NCBI GenBank assembly: GCA_023525975.1 | Contig: CM042020.1 | Span: 11,672,001 to 11,736,000 of the forward strand | Source of the DNA: Smallanthus sonchifolius | Lineage: Eukaryota; Streptophyta; Magnoliopsida; Asterales; Asteraceae | DNA length: 64,000 nucleotides | Reading direction: 5' to 3' | In this document: positions 1-9,559 of the stretch, piece after piece | How the letters are laid out: every line of letters begins with the position of its first letter | How positions within the stretch are numbered: the stretch's first letter is position 1 | Program-made: the position numbers and the translations under genes | Notes under the pieces: generated by a model | The model's database searches: none | What the model was told of the DNA's origin: nothing | The model's input: only the letters and a program-made list of their open reading frames with translations

Positions 1-860
1 ACTTTGTGTTCCATCTACGTTTTCATATATATGACTTCTTTTAGGAATTAGTGTTGAATTTTCTTTTTCTGTTAAATCATTTATTTGTCATTCTAATCCT
101 GCTAATTCTTCAGGATCTATTTTAACCGGCTCAATCATTTGTATAGACTTAGATGCTATTGTATTTACTATTCCTTCAATATTTACTTTGTATTTCATTC
201 CTGATCTGTTACTAGCTTTGCCTAAGACTCCTATACTTATTACTATGTTGTTTCCTTCGTAATTTTCATATCCTTTTGTCTGTAAAGCTATTTTTAATTT
301 TTGTAAATCTTTTATATCTTTTAATATTCCTGGTGTACAATAAAATAAGGCTGTATTTTGGCTTAAATCTATTTCCATACCTGAGATTATTGCCTTTTTC
401 ATTTCTGATTTCCAACTTTTGTCTAATATTAAAGTTAAAAGTTTAGTTCCTAGGTTTTTTCTTCCTAGAGCTTTTATTCTTATTACTATAAGTCCTGTAT
501 GTATAAACTGTTTTCCTGATTGTTTAATTCTTAAAATTGTTTCTGGTGAAAATAAATCTATTTTTACCATTTTATCTATTACTCGTAGGCTTTCTTCTCT
601 ACTACTTTGTATTAAAGTTGTGTTTACGTTTAGCATACCTGTTTGATATAAAGTTCTTGGATTTAAAATATCTAATTGATGTTGATTGTATAAATTTATA
701 TTTTTATCTAAATCGATTTCTTCTTCTAATTGTATTGTTTGCTGTGTACTTCTAGAAGATGATCCTCCGTGTAAGATTCTGTTTAAAAAGTGTCTGAAGA
801 AATAATATCTTTTATATTACTAGTAGATTTTCTGGATCCTTGGATGATTTGTTTATTCAT
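1..860 (-). pseudogene. Caulimovirid movement protein (30K superfamily), frameshifted and incomplete
   Basis: The longest open stretch (636-88) has the 30K core pattern, including FIHTGLIVIRIKALGRKN followed by LDKSW, as in caulimovirus movement proteins, which form tubules through plasmodesmata. Open sequence in the needed frames extends upstream to an ATG at 858-860. Reaching that ATG requires one shift at the A-run 785-789. A TGA at 88-90 interrupts the frame, and related sequence continues in the same frame to the window edge, so the C-terminus lies outside. The ATG overlaps the stop of the preceding small ORF (ATGAATAA), the compact stop-start arrangement typical of polycistronic caulimovirid RNA. 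The family assignment is from motif recognition. The gene is very unlikely to make full-length protein. Confidence 0.8.
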
Positions 861-1101
861 CTCTTGGTTTCCAATGTTTATAAATTTTTGGTTTTGCACT
901 TAGATGTGTTTGACTTAGTTTATTTATGAGGTTGTTTATATCAGTCGAGTTTCCTATTACTTCTGGATGTTTATCTTTATTAATATTTTTTATTTCTAGC
1001 AGAATTTGGTTATTCTGTTCTCTTATATAATCTAGGTTATCAGTTAATTTTTTAATTTCTTCTGTATGTTTTGCTATTAAGTGTATAACTTTTTCTAACA
1101 A
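853..1101 (-). CDS. Small coiled-coil ORF, virion-associated-protein-like (82 aa)
   Basis: This intact 82-codon ORF lies between the primer binding site and the movement protein. Its first ~45 residues are a likely coiled coil with heptad-spaced I/L (LEKVIHLIAKHTEEIKKL onward). The C-terminal end is basic and aromatic (KPKIYKHWKPRDE). Coiled coil plus basic tail is the architecture of caulimovirid virion-associated proteins such as CaMV P3, although in CaMV that gene lies after the movement and aphid-transmission genes. Its stop overlaps the movement-protein start. Assignment rests on architecture and position only; it could instead be a leader ORF of unrelated function. Confidence 0.45.
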   Translation of the reverse strand: MLEKVIHLIAKHTEEIKKLTDNLDYIREQNNQILLEIKNINKDKHPEVIGNSTDINNLINKLSQTHLSAKPKIYKHWKPRDE

Positions 1102-1625
1102 ATATTTATTATTAACGGATTCTTTCTGTAAACTAAACCCTAAGTTTATAATTAAGTCTGTGATACTATTGAGGTGTGTATTATCTGTGTGAAGACTATG
1201 TGTATGTAATTCTTTGAACCTACAAATATGATTGTAATAACTACTGGATATGTTTTTATGATCACTTTTATCAGAAAATTCTAAGTTTAAGAATTCAAGT
1301 TTTTTTGAAGGTTATAGCTGATTCAATAATTTCTTAATTTAAAAAATCTGATTTCTTCTTTAAAACGCTTCATATCTTTAGTTCCCTTAAAATATTTTCT
1401 TATATCCCAATATTTTAATTTTAATAACTATTCTTGACATAGATAATCTTGAAATATGCACAAAGTGTAAAATTAAGTGTAAAATTCAATGATTTCTTTG
1501 TTTAGTTTAGTTTCAAAGCAAATTTTTTCCCTAATCTTCACCTTAGCGGGTTTCCACATAAATAGGACTTAAGCATATCAAGCTGCCTGATATGGACCTG
1601 TCTAAGTCTTTTAGATGTTAGAAAA
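1102..1625 (-). other. Pararetrovirus leader/intergenic segment
   Basis: About 520 bases of A/T-rich sequence between the primer site and the small ORF. I see no ORF of note and no clear structural element. It is probably the 3' part of the pregenomic RNA leader. Confidence 0.4.
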
Positions 1626-1643
1626 GCCATTGCTCTGATACCA
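1626..1643 (-). other. tRNA-Met primer binding site of the pararetrovirus
   Basis: On the minus strand this reads TGGTATCAGAGCAATGGC. Its first 12 bases match the 3' end complement of plant initiator tRNA-Met, the minus-strand DNA primer of all Caulimoviridae. It lies between the promoter-like region and the first ORFs, as expected. Confidence 0.85.
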
Positions 1644-1652
1644 AATTAAATT

Positions 1653-2195
1653 GGGACATCAGAGTTTCAAACACTTTTTCAAACACTGGGTAATAGTAAA
1701 AGTAAAACAAATAAGAAGTTTCATTAGTACGTGGCGTTGTTTACACCAGAGTTATGAAGATTTTAATCTTCCTTCGGACCAGTAGCCCTGCGAACTCGGG
1801 TTTCCAGCCTATATACTGTAGAAACATTAAAATAAAACATAACTTACAGTGTTTTAGTAGAGGTTGAAGGTTGATAATATCTGAAGCGGATGAGTTGATT
1901 TGCACAGCGGATGATTTTTTTTTATTGAGACATCAGAGTTTCAAACACTTTTTCAAACACTGGGTAATAGTAAAAGTAAAACAAATAAGAAGTTTCATTA
2001 GTACGTGGCGTTGTTTACACCAGAGTTATGAAGATTTTAATCTTCCTTAGGACCAGTAGTCCTGCGAACTCGGGTTTCCAGCCTATATACTGTAGAAACA
2101 TTAAAATAAAACATAACTTACAGTGTTTTAGTAGAGGTTGAAGGTTGATAATATCTGCAGCGGATGAGTTGATTTGCATAGCGGATGATTTTTTT
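1653..2195 (-). repeat. ~270-bp tandem duplication in the pararetroviral leader
   Basis: Two adjacent copies (about 1,653-1,925 and 1,927-2,195) are nearly identical, differing by a few substitutions such as TTCGGACC/TTAGGACC. Each ends with GCGGATGA and a T-run. The repeat lies in the transcribed leader between the promoter and the primer site. It may be a replication or repair product, or an adjacent-copy junction. Confidence 0.85.
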
Positions 2196-2361
2196 TTTTT
2201 TTTTTTATTTGGGATATAATATGAAGGGCTTGGAAAGCTAATAAGAGATTGAAGGTTTCTGGAAAGAAATCAGAAATAGAGAGTTTAAGTATTCATAGAG
2301 AGAATTGCTATTGAAAATTTTCTCTGATATTTCTTGTGTGTTTACAAATGAATTCTTCTTG

Positions 2362-2373
2362 CCTTTAAATAGG
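2362..2373 (-). promoter_or_regulatory. Candidate TATA box of the pararetroviral transcript
   Basis: The minus strand reads CCTATTTAAAGG, a TATA-like core about 700 bp upstream of the primer site and downstream of the as-1-like element and the direct repeats. A start of transcription near 2,330-2,345 is inferred. Confidence 0.5.
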
Positions 2374-2405
2374 CAGAAGACTAAACTATCAAACAAAAAT
2401 AAAAA

Positions 2406-2493
2406 GAGCGCACTGAGCGCACTATCTATCTATCGTACAAAGATAAAATAAAATAAAAAGCGCACTGAGCGCACTATCTATCTATCGTACAAA
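2406..2493 (-). repeat. Two direct repeats in the viral promoter region
   Basis: A 33-base unit (GCGCACTGAGCGCACTATC...) occurs at about 2,408-2,440 and 2,460-2,492, 52 bp apart, separated by A-rich DNA. A third partial copy of GGCGCACTATCT lies at 2,510-2,521. Upstream repeats of this kind often act as enhancers in caulimovirid promoters; here that is inference. Confidence 0.7.
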
Positions 2494-2596
2494 TAATTAC
2501 AATGCACATGGCGCACTATCTGAAAAAGTAAAAACGAAAAAATCTTTTTTGGAACTGTCTGTCGAGTGGAGCGTCGGCAGAATTATTTGTGTAATT

Positions 2597-2616
2597 TGAC
2601 GTCATGGCTTACGTCT
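2597..2616 (-). promoter_or_regulatory. as-1-like element (paired TGACG motifs)
   Basis: The minus strand shows AGACG, 7 bases, then TGACG, continuing as TGACGTCA. The spacing and core match the as-1 element of the CaMV 35S promoter, which binds TGA-type bZIP factors and responds to salicylate and auxin. One of the two TGACG cores has a T-to-A change. It sits directly after the stop of the 285-codon ORF and about 225 bp upstream of the TATA candidate, further than in CaMV. Confidence 0.6.
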
Positions 2617-2621
2617 GTCTT

Positions 2622-3479
2622 CTAAAAATCTCTGTGAGTGTCTGGGATTGTGTCTGTGTCGCTGAAGTCATCTGGGTTTCTGTAATAATCATCTTGTTCT
2701 ATTATGTGATTTAACTGAAGAGACTCTCCTTCTCCGATGAATGGTAGGAGCATGTTCCAATTTTTAAGACTCCAGATTTGTACATAATGTCCTTCTGCTA
2801 GTAAGTGGTAGCAGTCCCAATGAAAATTAGGAGGAAGGGATGGGGTTTTTTGATGTAAAGAAATGAAATATTTGGTGTCTTTCTGTTTTTCTTTTGAGCT
2901 AAGGCTGGCCAGGTTGTCAACCCAGTATAATTCAGATAACTGGATTTCTGTTTGAACTGCTAGGTTTTTTAGGTAGTTGTTTATGGAGTTTTTATGGCTG
3001 ATAAATATTCTTTTTCTAGCAGGTCTGTATGTGTGATCGTTTGCAAAGGGGAAAGAATTAAAGATTTTGCAACCGATAAAAGGGGTGGAGTTGTGAGAAG
3101 AGATGTTTCCTGTGGTTATCACAAATTTTTCTCCGAAGAGATTTATGATACCTTCTGTCTTGGGGTTTAATTCTAACTCAATGTAGTCAATCATACCATT
3201 ATGATAAAATTGGAGAATTAAATCATTAGGCATGTCTGTCTCTTTTAAGTTGATTTGGAGAAGAAGTAAGCAAGTTCCTTCTCCATCTTCATCAGTCATT
3301 TCAACGACTTTTATTCCTTTGTATTTTTCTTCGTTGAGAGCGATGGACATGAGTCTGAGTTGTAAATCATACAACACAAATGGAAATTCTGTGTTTATTT
3401 TTTGAGAAATAATATGTTCGAATTCAGGGAATTGATCGAACACCGTTTGGAGACAGGTCTTCCAGGGTGTGTCAAGCAT
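2622..3479 (-). CDS. Intact unknown pararetroviral ORF between TAV and promoter (285 aa)
   Basis: An uninterrupted 285-codon ORF begins 31 bp after the viroplasmin frame ends and stops just before the as-1-like element. I do not recognise its family. It is acidic at the C-terminus (DFSDTDTIPDTHRDF), has no zinc knuckle, no membrane segment and no RT, protease or movement-protein motif, and contains several W/Y-rich stretches (WDCYHLLAEGHYVQIWSLKNW). In CaMV-like viruses the TAV gene is the last one before the promoter, so an additional ORF here is atypical. It is the longest undamaged frame in the integrant. It may be an accessory protein or a second domain of a split TAV product. Confidence 0.6.
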   Translation of the reverse strand: MLDTPWKTCLQTVFDQFPEFEHIISQKINTEFPFVLYDLQLRLMSIALNEEKYKGIKVVEMTDEDGEGTCLLLLQINLKETDMPNDLILQFYHNGMIDYIELELNPKTEGIINLFGEKFVITTGNISSHNSTPFIGCKIFNSFPFANDHTYRPARKRIFISHKNSINNYLKNLAVQTEIQLSELYWVDNLASLSSKEKQKDTKYFISLHQKTPSLPPNFHWDCYHLLAEGHYVQIWSLKNWNMLLPFIGEGESLQLNHIIEQDDYYRNPDDFSDTDTIPDTHRDF

Positions 3480-3510
3480 CCTTGCTCTGAAAGCGTCGTA
3501 GCTTCTTTAG

Positions 3511-4483
3511 CTATTGTTGCAACTGTTTTCTTTTTTGTTTACCTGTTCTAAGAGCAACATATTTTTTGCTTCAAGTATTTCTACTTTCTGCTTTAGTTTA
3601 TTGATTTCAATATGTTCTTGTACCAACTGTGTATTTTTTCCCTGCTGTATAAGTTGTCTTTGCAGATTTGCTATGGTTTCTTCCTGAGTCTTTATAATCT
3701 GTTCATGACTCTTCTTTATAACCTGAGAAAAGGTCTGTACCTCTTCTGGTTCTATGAAAAAATTGTCTAAGCCAAAATGATTTCTGGCTGTGTTTAAGGC
3801 TTCAAAAAAGCTATGATATCCCTTATAAATAGGACCATGGCACTGTATATGTTTTGCAACTGTTTCCCATTTATTGAAAATTCCTATTTTTGTGCCTCTG
3901 AAAATTATGTAATGTGTAAACTTTGGTGGAGGCTGGTTTTTTCAGGGCATTTTGTTCCCTGTTCACTGAAATATGTACTAAGAGCATTTAAAACTTGTAC
4001 TTTAAAAGAAGATGCATGTGGCATGGTTTGTATATGCCACAAGTTATCTAATAGACACTGCTGTTTTTCTGTAAGTTTTATTCCGTGGTTTGGACGGAAT
4101 TTCATGTGTGTATCGTTGCAGGCCTGTAGGTCATATGTGCCAAAAGAAAAGATAAGAGAATTTTGTGATGAAGTGGGTTTTTGGGCCTTTTTATGGGCTG
4201 GTTTTTTGTTTAGCATGTCTTGAATAAAGTTTGGGCTTTGAGGGATATGTGTATACTGTGTAAGGAAATAAGGAGGGAGCTGTCTAGTACTTTGTTGAAT
4301 AGGGGTTGTTTGTACAAGAGCCGCTTGTCTAGAACTGTTTATCTTTTCGGCTTTCATGGACTGACTGAGTAGTTTCTCTGTGTCTTCATCGTCGTTAGAC
4401 GAAATACTCATGGGTGAAGGAGTTTGTTTATACTGTGATGGTCTAATGACCACCTTTTCTTTTCCCTTGTTTTTTCTATCCAT
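3511..4483 (-). pseudogene. Viroplasmin/transactivator (TAV, gene VI-like), frameshifted
   Basis: The first part (4,483-3,905) is a low-complexity, S/Q/T-rich region typical of the N-terminal part of TAV. After one frame change at the T-run 3,937-3,942, the next frame carries the viroplasmin/RNase H1 N-terminal fold signature (FRGTKIGIFNKWE, then YKGYHSFFEALNTA). A Q/E/K-rich coiled coil follows, to a stop at 3,511-3,513. CaMV P6 with this mini-domain reinitiates translation on the polycistronic RNA and builds viroplasms. The ATG overlaps the pol stop (ATGGATAG), again a stop-start coupling. Without the frameshift the protein would be a little over 300 residues, short for TAV (usually 400-520). 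Confidence 0.7.
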
Positions 4484-6531
4484 CTGTACAAAAAAGTTTG
4501 TTAATGTTACGAGATAATAAATTGGCTATTCCGTTATCTTTTCCCTTTATGTGTTCAAACTGTATTGAATCTCCATTACCCTGTATAATATTTTGTAAAT
4601 TTACCCATCTTGTTCTATTTATCTTTTTACTTTGATTGTTTTTAATAAATTTAACTATGGCTTCGCAGTCTGTCATGACTATAAAGTCTTTATGTAAAAA
4701 TAGTTTGAATTTATCTAAAGCATTAATTAAGACTTGTATTTCGAAATCTAGACCGGTCCAAGTGGATCCAGTTTTAAAACTTCCGCTATAGTAAGAGCAA
4801 ATTTTTTCTTCCTTTTTATAACTATGTATATCTAGTTTGCAAAGGAGGACTGCTCCCCATCCATCTTTGCATCCATCAACTTCTATAATAATATGATCTG
4901 TTAAAAGAGGTAATTCTAAAGGTTTTATTTCTTTAACCTTTTCTTTAATCTTTTTTATCAAAATTATATCTTCATTATTAAAATGTCTTAGGCCGTTTTT
5001 TGTGGTCTTACTATACAACGGACCAACTAGTTTTGAAAGATTTGGTATGAATTTTCTAGCATAATTTACTAGGCCTAGAAAAGCTTGTATTTGTTTTAAA
5101 TTTGTCAGTTTTTCTGGAAAATCTAGAATTTTTGTAGAAATATGTGGTTGTAACTCTATTTTTCCATTGCCTATTTCTAATCCTAAAAACGAAAATTTTC
5201 TTTTGAATAATTCCATTTTTCTTTTTGATACTACTATCCCATTCTTTTTTATTTCTTCAAATACTTGTTGCAAGTGTTTTTCATGTTCTTGGACTGTTTC
5301 ACTTGCTACTAGTATGTCATCGATATAAACTAAGCAAAATTTGTATTTGAGAAATATACTGTCCATAAATCTTTGAAAAATTGAAGGAGCGTTCTTTAGC
5401 CCGAAGCTAAGAACATTCCATTCATATAATCCTTCAGAGCATGTGAAGGCTGTCCATTTTTTAAAGTCTTCTTCTAAATGTAATTGATTATAACCTAATT
5501 TTAAATCAAATTTAGAAAATACTTTATTATTTTGTATTAACTGAATCAGACTGTTTTTATTAGGAATATTGTAACCATCATCTTTTGTGTTATCATTTAG
5601 TCTTTTATAATTATAAACTATTCTTGCTTTTTCCTCTTTTTATTTCACTATGATTGTTAACTATAAAAGCTGCTGATCTATGTGGACTTTCGGATTTTCT
5701 AATTAATCCTTGTTTAGTCATTTCTGATATTTGTTTTTTAAATTCTTCTTTATCTAAAGGACTGTAATCTACGTTTATATTTCGTATGGTAATATCAGGA
5801 TTTTTTATCTTAAATTTACATACATACTTAACTTTAGACTTTGTAATATCTTCTCCTATGAATCCTATTTTTTCTAAGTGGATTATTATAGGATGATTTA
5901 TACTTTTTGTAATGTCTTGTCCTTTTTCTAATTCATGATTTATAAAATTTGTAAGTAGTTGCATGGCTTCATTTTCTGCAATCTTTTTTCTATTTTTATT
6001 TAGGAACTCTAAGCTTCCTTTTTCTCCTTTTTTATTAGAAATATTTTCTATACTTTTATATCTAAGTGTTAGAAAGCTGTAAATTTGTTTGCTAATTGTT
6101 ATATAGTTTCTAGTTATGGTGATAGCACCATTTAATCCTAATATAAAATTTAATCCTAATACAAAGTCTCTAGATTTTATGTGTTGAGGATTTATGTTTA
6201 TTTGTGGCATTTCATATTTTATGCTGTAGTTTCCTGAAAAGTCTCGGAATTGTATTCCTGAAGGGTCTAAGTGATGTGTTATTTCTATTAATCTATTTTC
6301 TACAGTTCTTGTCATTAGTTTATATGTAAGTAATTTATGAAATTTTTCAGGGGCTAAACTATGTGAAATTACACTTTTTGTTGCTCCTGTATCTACTAAG
6401 GCTGTTAGATCTATAGGTGTATTAGCGTCTAGCCATAATCTACACTGTATATTTATCATACTTATTGATCCGCTGGTTTGTATAAGTGTTTCTTCTTCAG
6501 TTTGTATTATAGAGTTTTGTTCTGTGGCCAT
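4476..6531 (-). pseudogene. Pararetroviral pol: aspartic protease, reverse transcriptase, RNase H (one frameshift)
   Basis: Reading from 6,531: an N-terminal linker, then a retropepsin with LVDTGATKS at about residue 47, then the start of RT (SPHRSAAFIVNNHSE). The frame shifts at the homopolymer 5,628-5,632. The continuation has the RT palm motif CLVYIDDILVAS near 5,300-5,340 and the RNase H acidic residues (EVDGCKDGWGAVL, a central E, MTDCEAI) with a C-terminal IKGKDNGIANLLSR. All domain cores look intact apart from the shift. The frame stays open upstream of the ATG to about 6,770, with a coiled coil just before it, so the true start may be further 5' and truncated by the TIR element. Its stop overlaps the TAV start. 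Functional protein is not expected. Confidence 0.9.
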
Positions 6532-6769
6532 ATTATTTAATTCTGGAAAATCTTTTTCCTTCTTCTTTTCTATATGGTCTTCAAGTCTAAAAACCCTATC
6601 TTTAAGAAGTTCTATTTTTAATTTATTTAACTCTATGGCTAATTTTAATTTTTCTATTTTTTCGTCATAGTTACTAGAATTTTTACTTATATCTTGACTC
6701 GTACTTGGTGGTTCTATGTTATAAATATCTTTTATACAAATATGACAGATTTCTTTAAAACAAATGTAT

Positions 6770-8275
6770 ATATAGGATAGCGTTCAAGTAAAAAAGGTTT
6801 TTAAAATAAAAAGGGTGAGAAGGATTTAAGGTCATTAAATCAAATTGTAGAAATGATTTAATGCTTGAGATCAAGTTGTAGAAGAAAAAATTGTTGAAAG
6901 TGTATTTTAGTCATGGTTATTTTTGTTGACTCTTTATCAAGTTTTCCTTTTTTTTAAACGTTCATAACTTTTACATACGACATTATTTTAAAAAAAAATT
7001 ACACCATAAAAACAAGTGTTTTTTATATTTAAAACGAATATAATGTCGTTATATACAAAAACGAAAAAAAAAATACGTTTTCCAGCTCATTGTGTAATTT
7101 GCTCGTCATTGTGTCTAATGTCAGGTCTGGTATATTGGTTATTGTGTCAAATATGTTAGGTCATTGTGTAATGTCATGTCTGGTCATTGTGTAAAAGGTT
7201 TGGTCATTGTGTAATGTCAGGTCTGGTCATTGTGTCAAATATTTTTCATCATTTTGTTATATGTATTAATCATTGTGTTTTACGTTTTAGATAATTTTGT
7301 GTTATTTTTGTCACTGTTTTTTATGTATTATATATAACATAGTGATGAAATTTTTTTGACACAATGACCTGACATTAGACACAATGATCAGACCTGACAT
7401 TACATAATTACCAGACCTGACATTACACAATGACCAAACCTGACATTACACAATAATGTCAGGTCTGGTCATTGTGTAATGTAAAAAATAACACGAAATT
7501 ATCTAAAACGTAAATCATAATGACGAAAACGAGCATTTTTTATCTTTAAAACGAGTATAGTGTCGTTATATGCAAAAAACAAAAAAAAATTACATTTTTC
7601 AGCTCATTGTGTAATTTGCTCATCATTGTGTCTAATGTTAGGTTTGGTCATATTGGTCATTGTGTCAAATATGTCAGGTTATTGTGTAATGTCACGTCTG
7701 GTCATTGTGTCAAAAAATTTTCATCACTAGGTTATATATAATACATAAAAATCAGTAACAAAAATAACATGAAATTATCTAAAACGTAAAACATAATGAT
7801 GAATACATATAACACAATGATGAAAAATATTTGACACAATGATCAGACCTGATATTACACAATAACCAGACCTAATATTACACAATGACCAAACCTAACA
7901 TTACACAATGACCAGCAGGGCCGACCCCCAAGGGGGGACAAAGTGGGCTACGGCTCCAGGCCCTATAACCCCCAAGGCCCGAAGTTAAAAAAAATTCAAT
8001 ATTAATTGTAAACAAAAAAATTCAATATATAGAGGCTCGGATTTTTTTTACATGTCCCTGACCCAAACGTTTTGAAAATTCTCGGGACCGGGCCTGATGA
8101 CCAGATCTGACATTACACAATGACCAGACCTAACATTACACAATGACATAACATATTTGACACAATGACCAATATGCCCTCCCTTCAAAAACAATAAAAT
8201 GACACATGTCAAGCCATAATTCTTCTTACCCTTCTTATTTTTAAAACCCTTTTTACCATAACCTAACCCTATATA
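6770..8275. mobile_element. Nonautonomous TIR element with inverted short-repeat arrays, flanked by TA runs
   Basis: The two ends are inverted copies of a G/A-rich terminus (GTAAAAAAGGTTTTTAAAAT at the left). Each end borders TATATATA. The interior is built from many copies of a ~24-base unit, CATTGTGTAATGTCAGGTCTGG, in plus orientation at 7,090-7,260 and in inverted orientation at 7,350-7,460 and 7,800-8,180, so large parts can fold back. A second partial copy lies at 24,880-25,313 with the same outer end next to a long (AT)n tract. There is no ORF. Plant MITEs that prefer (TA)n targets are known (the Micron type in rice); membership is not established. Confidence 0.65.
7916..8096. mobile_element. 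hAT-type MITE (181 bp) nested in the TIR element
   Basis: Flanked by a perfect 8-bp target duplication ATGACCAG (7,908-7,915 and 8,097-8,104), with imperfect TIRs CAGGGCCGACCC / CAGGCCCGGTCC. Eight-base duplications and CAGGG ends are hAT features. Noncoding. Confidence 0.85.
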
Positions 8276-8327
8276 TATATATTCTAATTTATAAAGTTAG
8301 TTTAATGAATATAGTTAATAGTGTTTG

Positions 8328-8661
8328 CCAATGAGCTGGTGGTGGAGTGGTAAGGGAGAGACCTGGTGTTCCTTTTGACCTAGGTTCGATCCCTGCCCTC
8401 CTCATTTCTGCGGCATGCAAATGAGGCCTAGCTCTTAGGCTGATTCACATGGGTTTTACCCACGCCGATCCAGGGTTCGGGCCTCGGCTCTCCCTCAAGC
8501 CCGGAAGGGGCCGCATTGGGTGGGATTTTTCCTTGGATGCTCTCCAACTCTGACGCCAAGTGGGCCCGGTTAAGACAACATATTGGCCGGAGTTGGGCGA
8601 GGCTCTCCCATGTGACGGGGGTGCGACGTCACAACATTCAACGTTCGCCGTTCAAAAAAAA
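8328..8661 (+). mobile_element. SINE (tRNA-derived head, ~334 bp)
   Basis: Flanked by a perfect 15-bp target duplication AGTTAATAGTGTTTG (8,313-8,327 and 8,662-8,676). Near the head is an A-box-like TGGTGGAGTGG (8,339-8,349) followed by a B box GGTTCGATCCC (8,383-8,393). It ends in an A-run preceded by CGTTCGCCGTTC. This is a complete polymerase III-type SINE, probably mobilised by LINE machinery. The family name is not known to me. Confidence 0.92.
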
Positions 8662-8676
8662 AGTTAATAGTGTTTG

Positions 8677-9559
8677 GTTTTAGTGTTCTACAGATAAATC
8701 ACAAAACTTAGTTTGGGTATGGGATTTAAAGTTGAACTAGGAATTTTACCCGACTCGCGTTGCGGCGGCGTCGAATTTCTCACGGTACCTCAATGGTAAC
8801 GGCGTCCGCTATAGCCTAAAAAAAAGTTACTATTAAATTGCAAAGGTTTTTCAATATAAAGGAGAATTCATTCTGAAACTATGGAGAAAACATAGCAAGT
8901 GGTTTTAACCTTTTCTTAAATGTTAAGTTAAAAGATAATGTAACTTTCAATAAAGAAAAAACTCCATGCATTCTTCTATTCTATTTCGGGCACATTTAAT
9001 TTTGTGTATATCTTTTTTATTATTTATCGACCACCAGTCCACCACTTCCTTAGGATGTCGAAACGACATACATTCTTATACACCTTAGGGTTTCAAATGT
9101 GTAATTCTTTTGAAAACATGACAAAGCATATATATATATATACACACATGCGGAAACCCATTTCAGTTGATGTGTGTACACGTGTAGAAGTCTGGACCAA
9201 CATACAGGAGATTGTCAGTTTGCAACATACACATATGAGGGATCCAAGATCACATGTGGGAAAGCGGCATACGTTCCGACCTCCTTTTGGATACATATGC
9301 TGGATTTTATTCGAGACCACCAATTCTAACAAACTAGTTGTCACCAATAAAGAGGTTCATGTAATACATGTGAAAAACAAGGAGGTTAGGAGAGACTAAG
9401 ACAACCAAGAGTATTATAGGTATCGAATGAAACACTCATTCAAAAACAGTTGAGGTTTGATTACCATTTATAGTCACTTTCTCGACGAATTATCGAAGGA
9501 AAATCCATTGCAAAATAATTCTCAGTGACAAACGCTTGAAGTAAAGGGACATTCTTATA
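8677..9559. other. Intergenic, no gene recognised
   Basis: A/T-rich DNA with a short TATATA run near 9,130. A 131-codon open frame at 9,004-9,399 has no recognisable motif and no splice or codon pattern that I trust, so I do not call it a gene. Confidence 0.5.

Larger units (their letters stand above)
1..6769 (-). mobile_element. Endogenous caulimovirid (pararetrovirus) integrant, runs off the left edge
   Basis: On the minus strand, in transcription order, lie a protease-RT-RNase H frame, a viroplasmin/TAV-like frame, an unknown ORF, a promoter-like region, a leader ending at a tRNA-Met primer site, a small coiled-coil ORF and a 30K-type movement protein. This is the gene set of a TAV-bearing Caulimoviridae genus (Caulimovirus, Soymovirus, Cavemovirus, Solendovirus or Petuvirus types). 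Because the circular genome is opened upstream of pol, the order is circularly permuted; the coat protein would lie left of base 1. The right edge abuts a TIR element at about 6,770. Lesions are few: homopolymer length changes near 785-789, 3,937-3,942 and 5,628-5,632, and one nonsense codon at 88-90. Genus assignment is open. No integrase is expected, and host-repair integration is inferred. Confidence 0.9.

Noticed and set aside
419..755. Plus-strand hydrophobic ORFs over the movement protein
   Set aside because: Antisense of a recognised movement-protein frame.
8328..8400. Possible tRNA gene (A and B boxes)
   Set aside because: No complete cloverleaf can be drawn, and the unit has a tail and target duplication, so it is a SINE. 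The same applies to 19,419-19,545 and 61,128-61,337.
9004..9399. 131-codon plus-strand ORF
   Set aside because: No recognisable domain, overlapped by an 84-codon opposite frame, and includes a TA microsatellite; not enough support.
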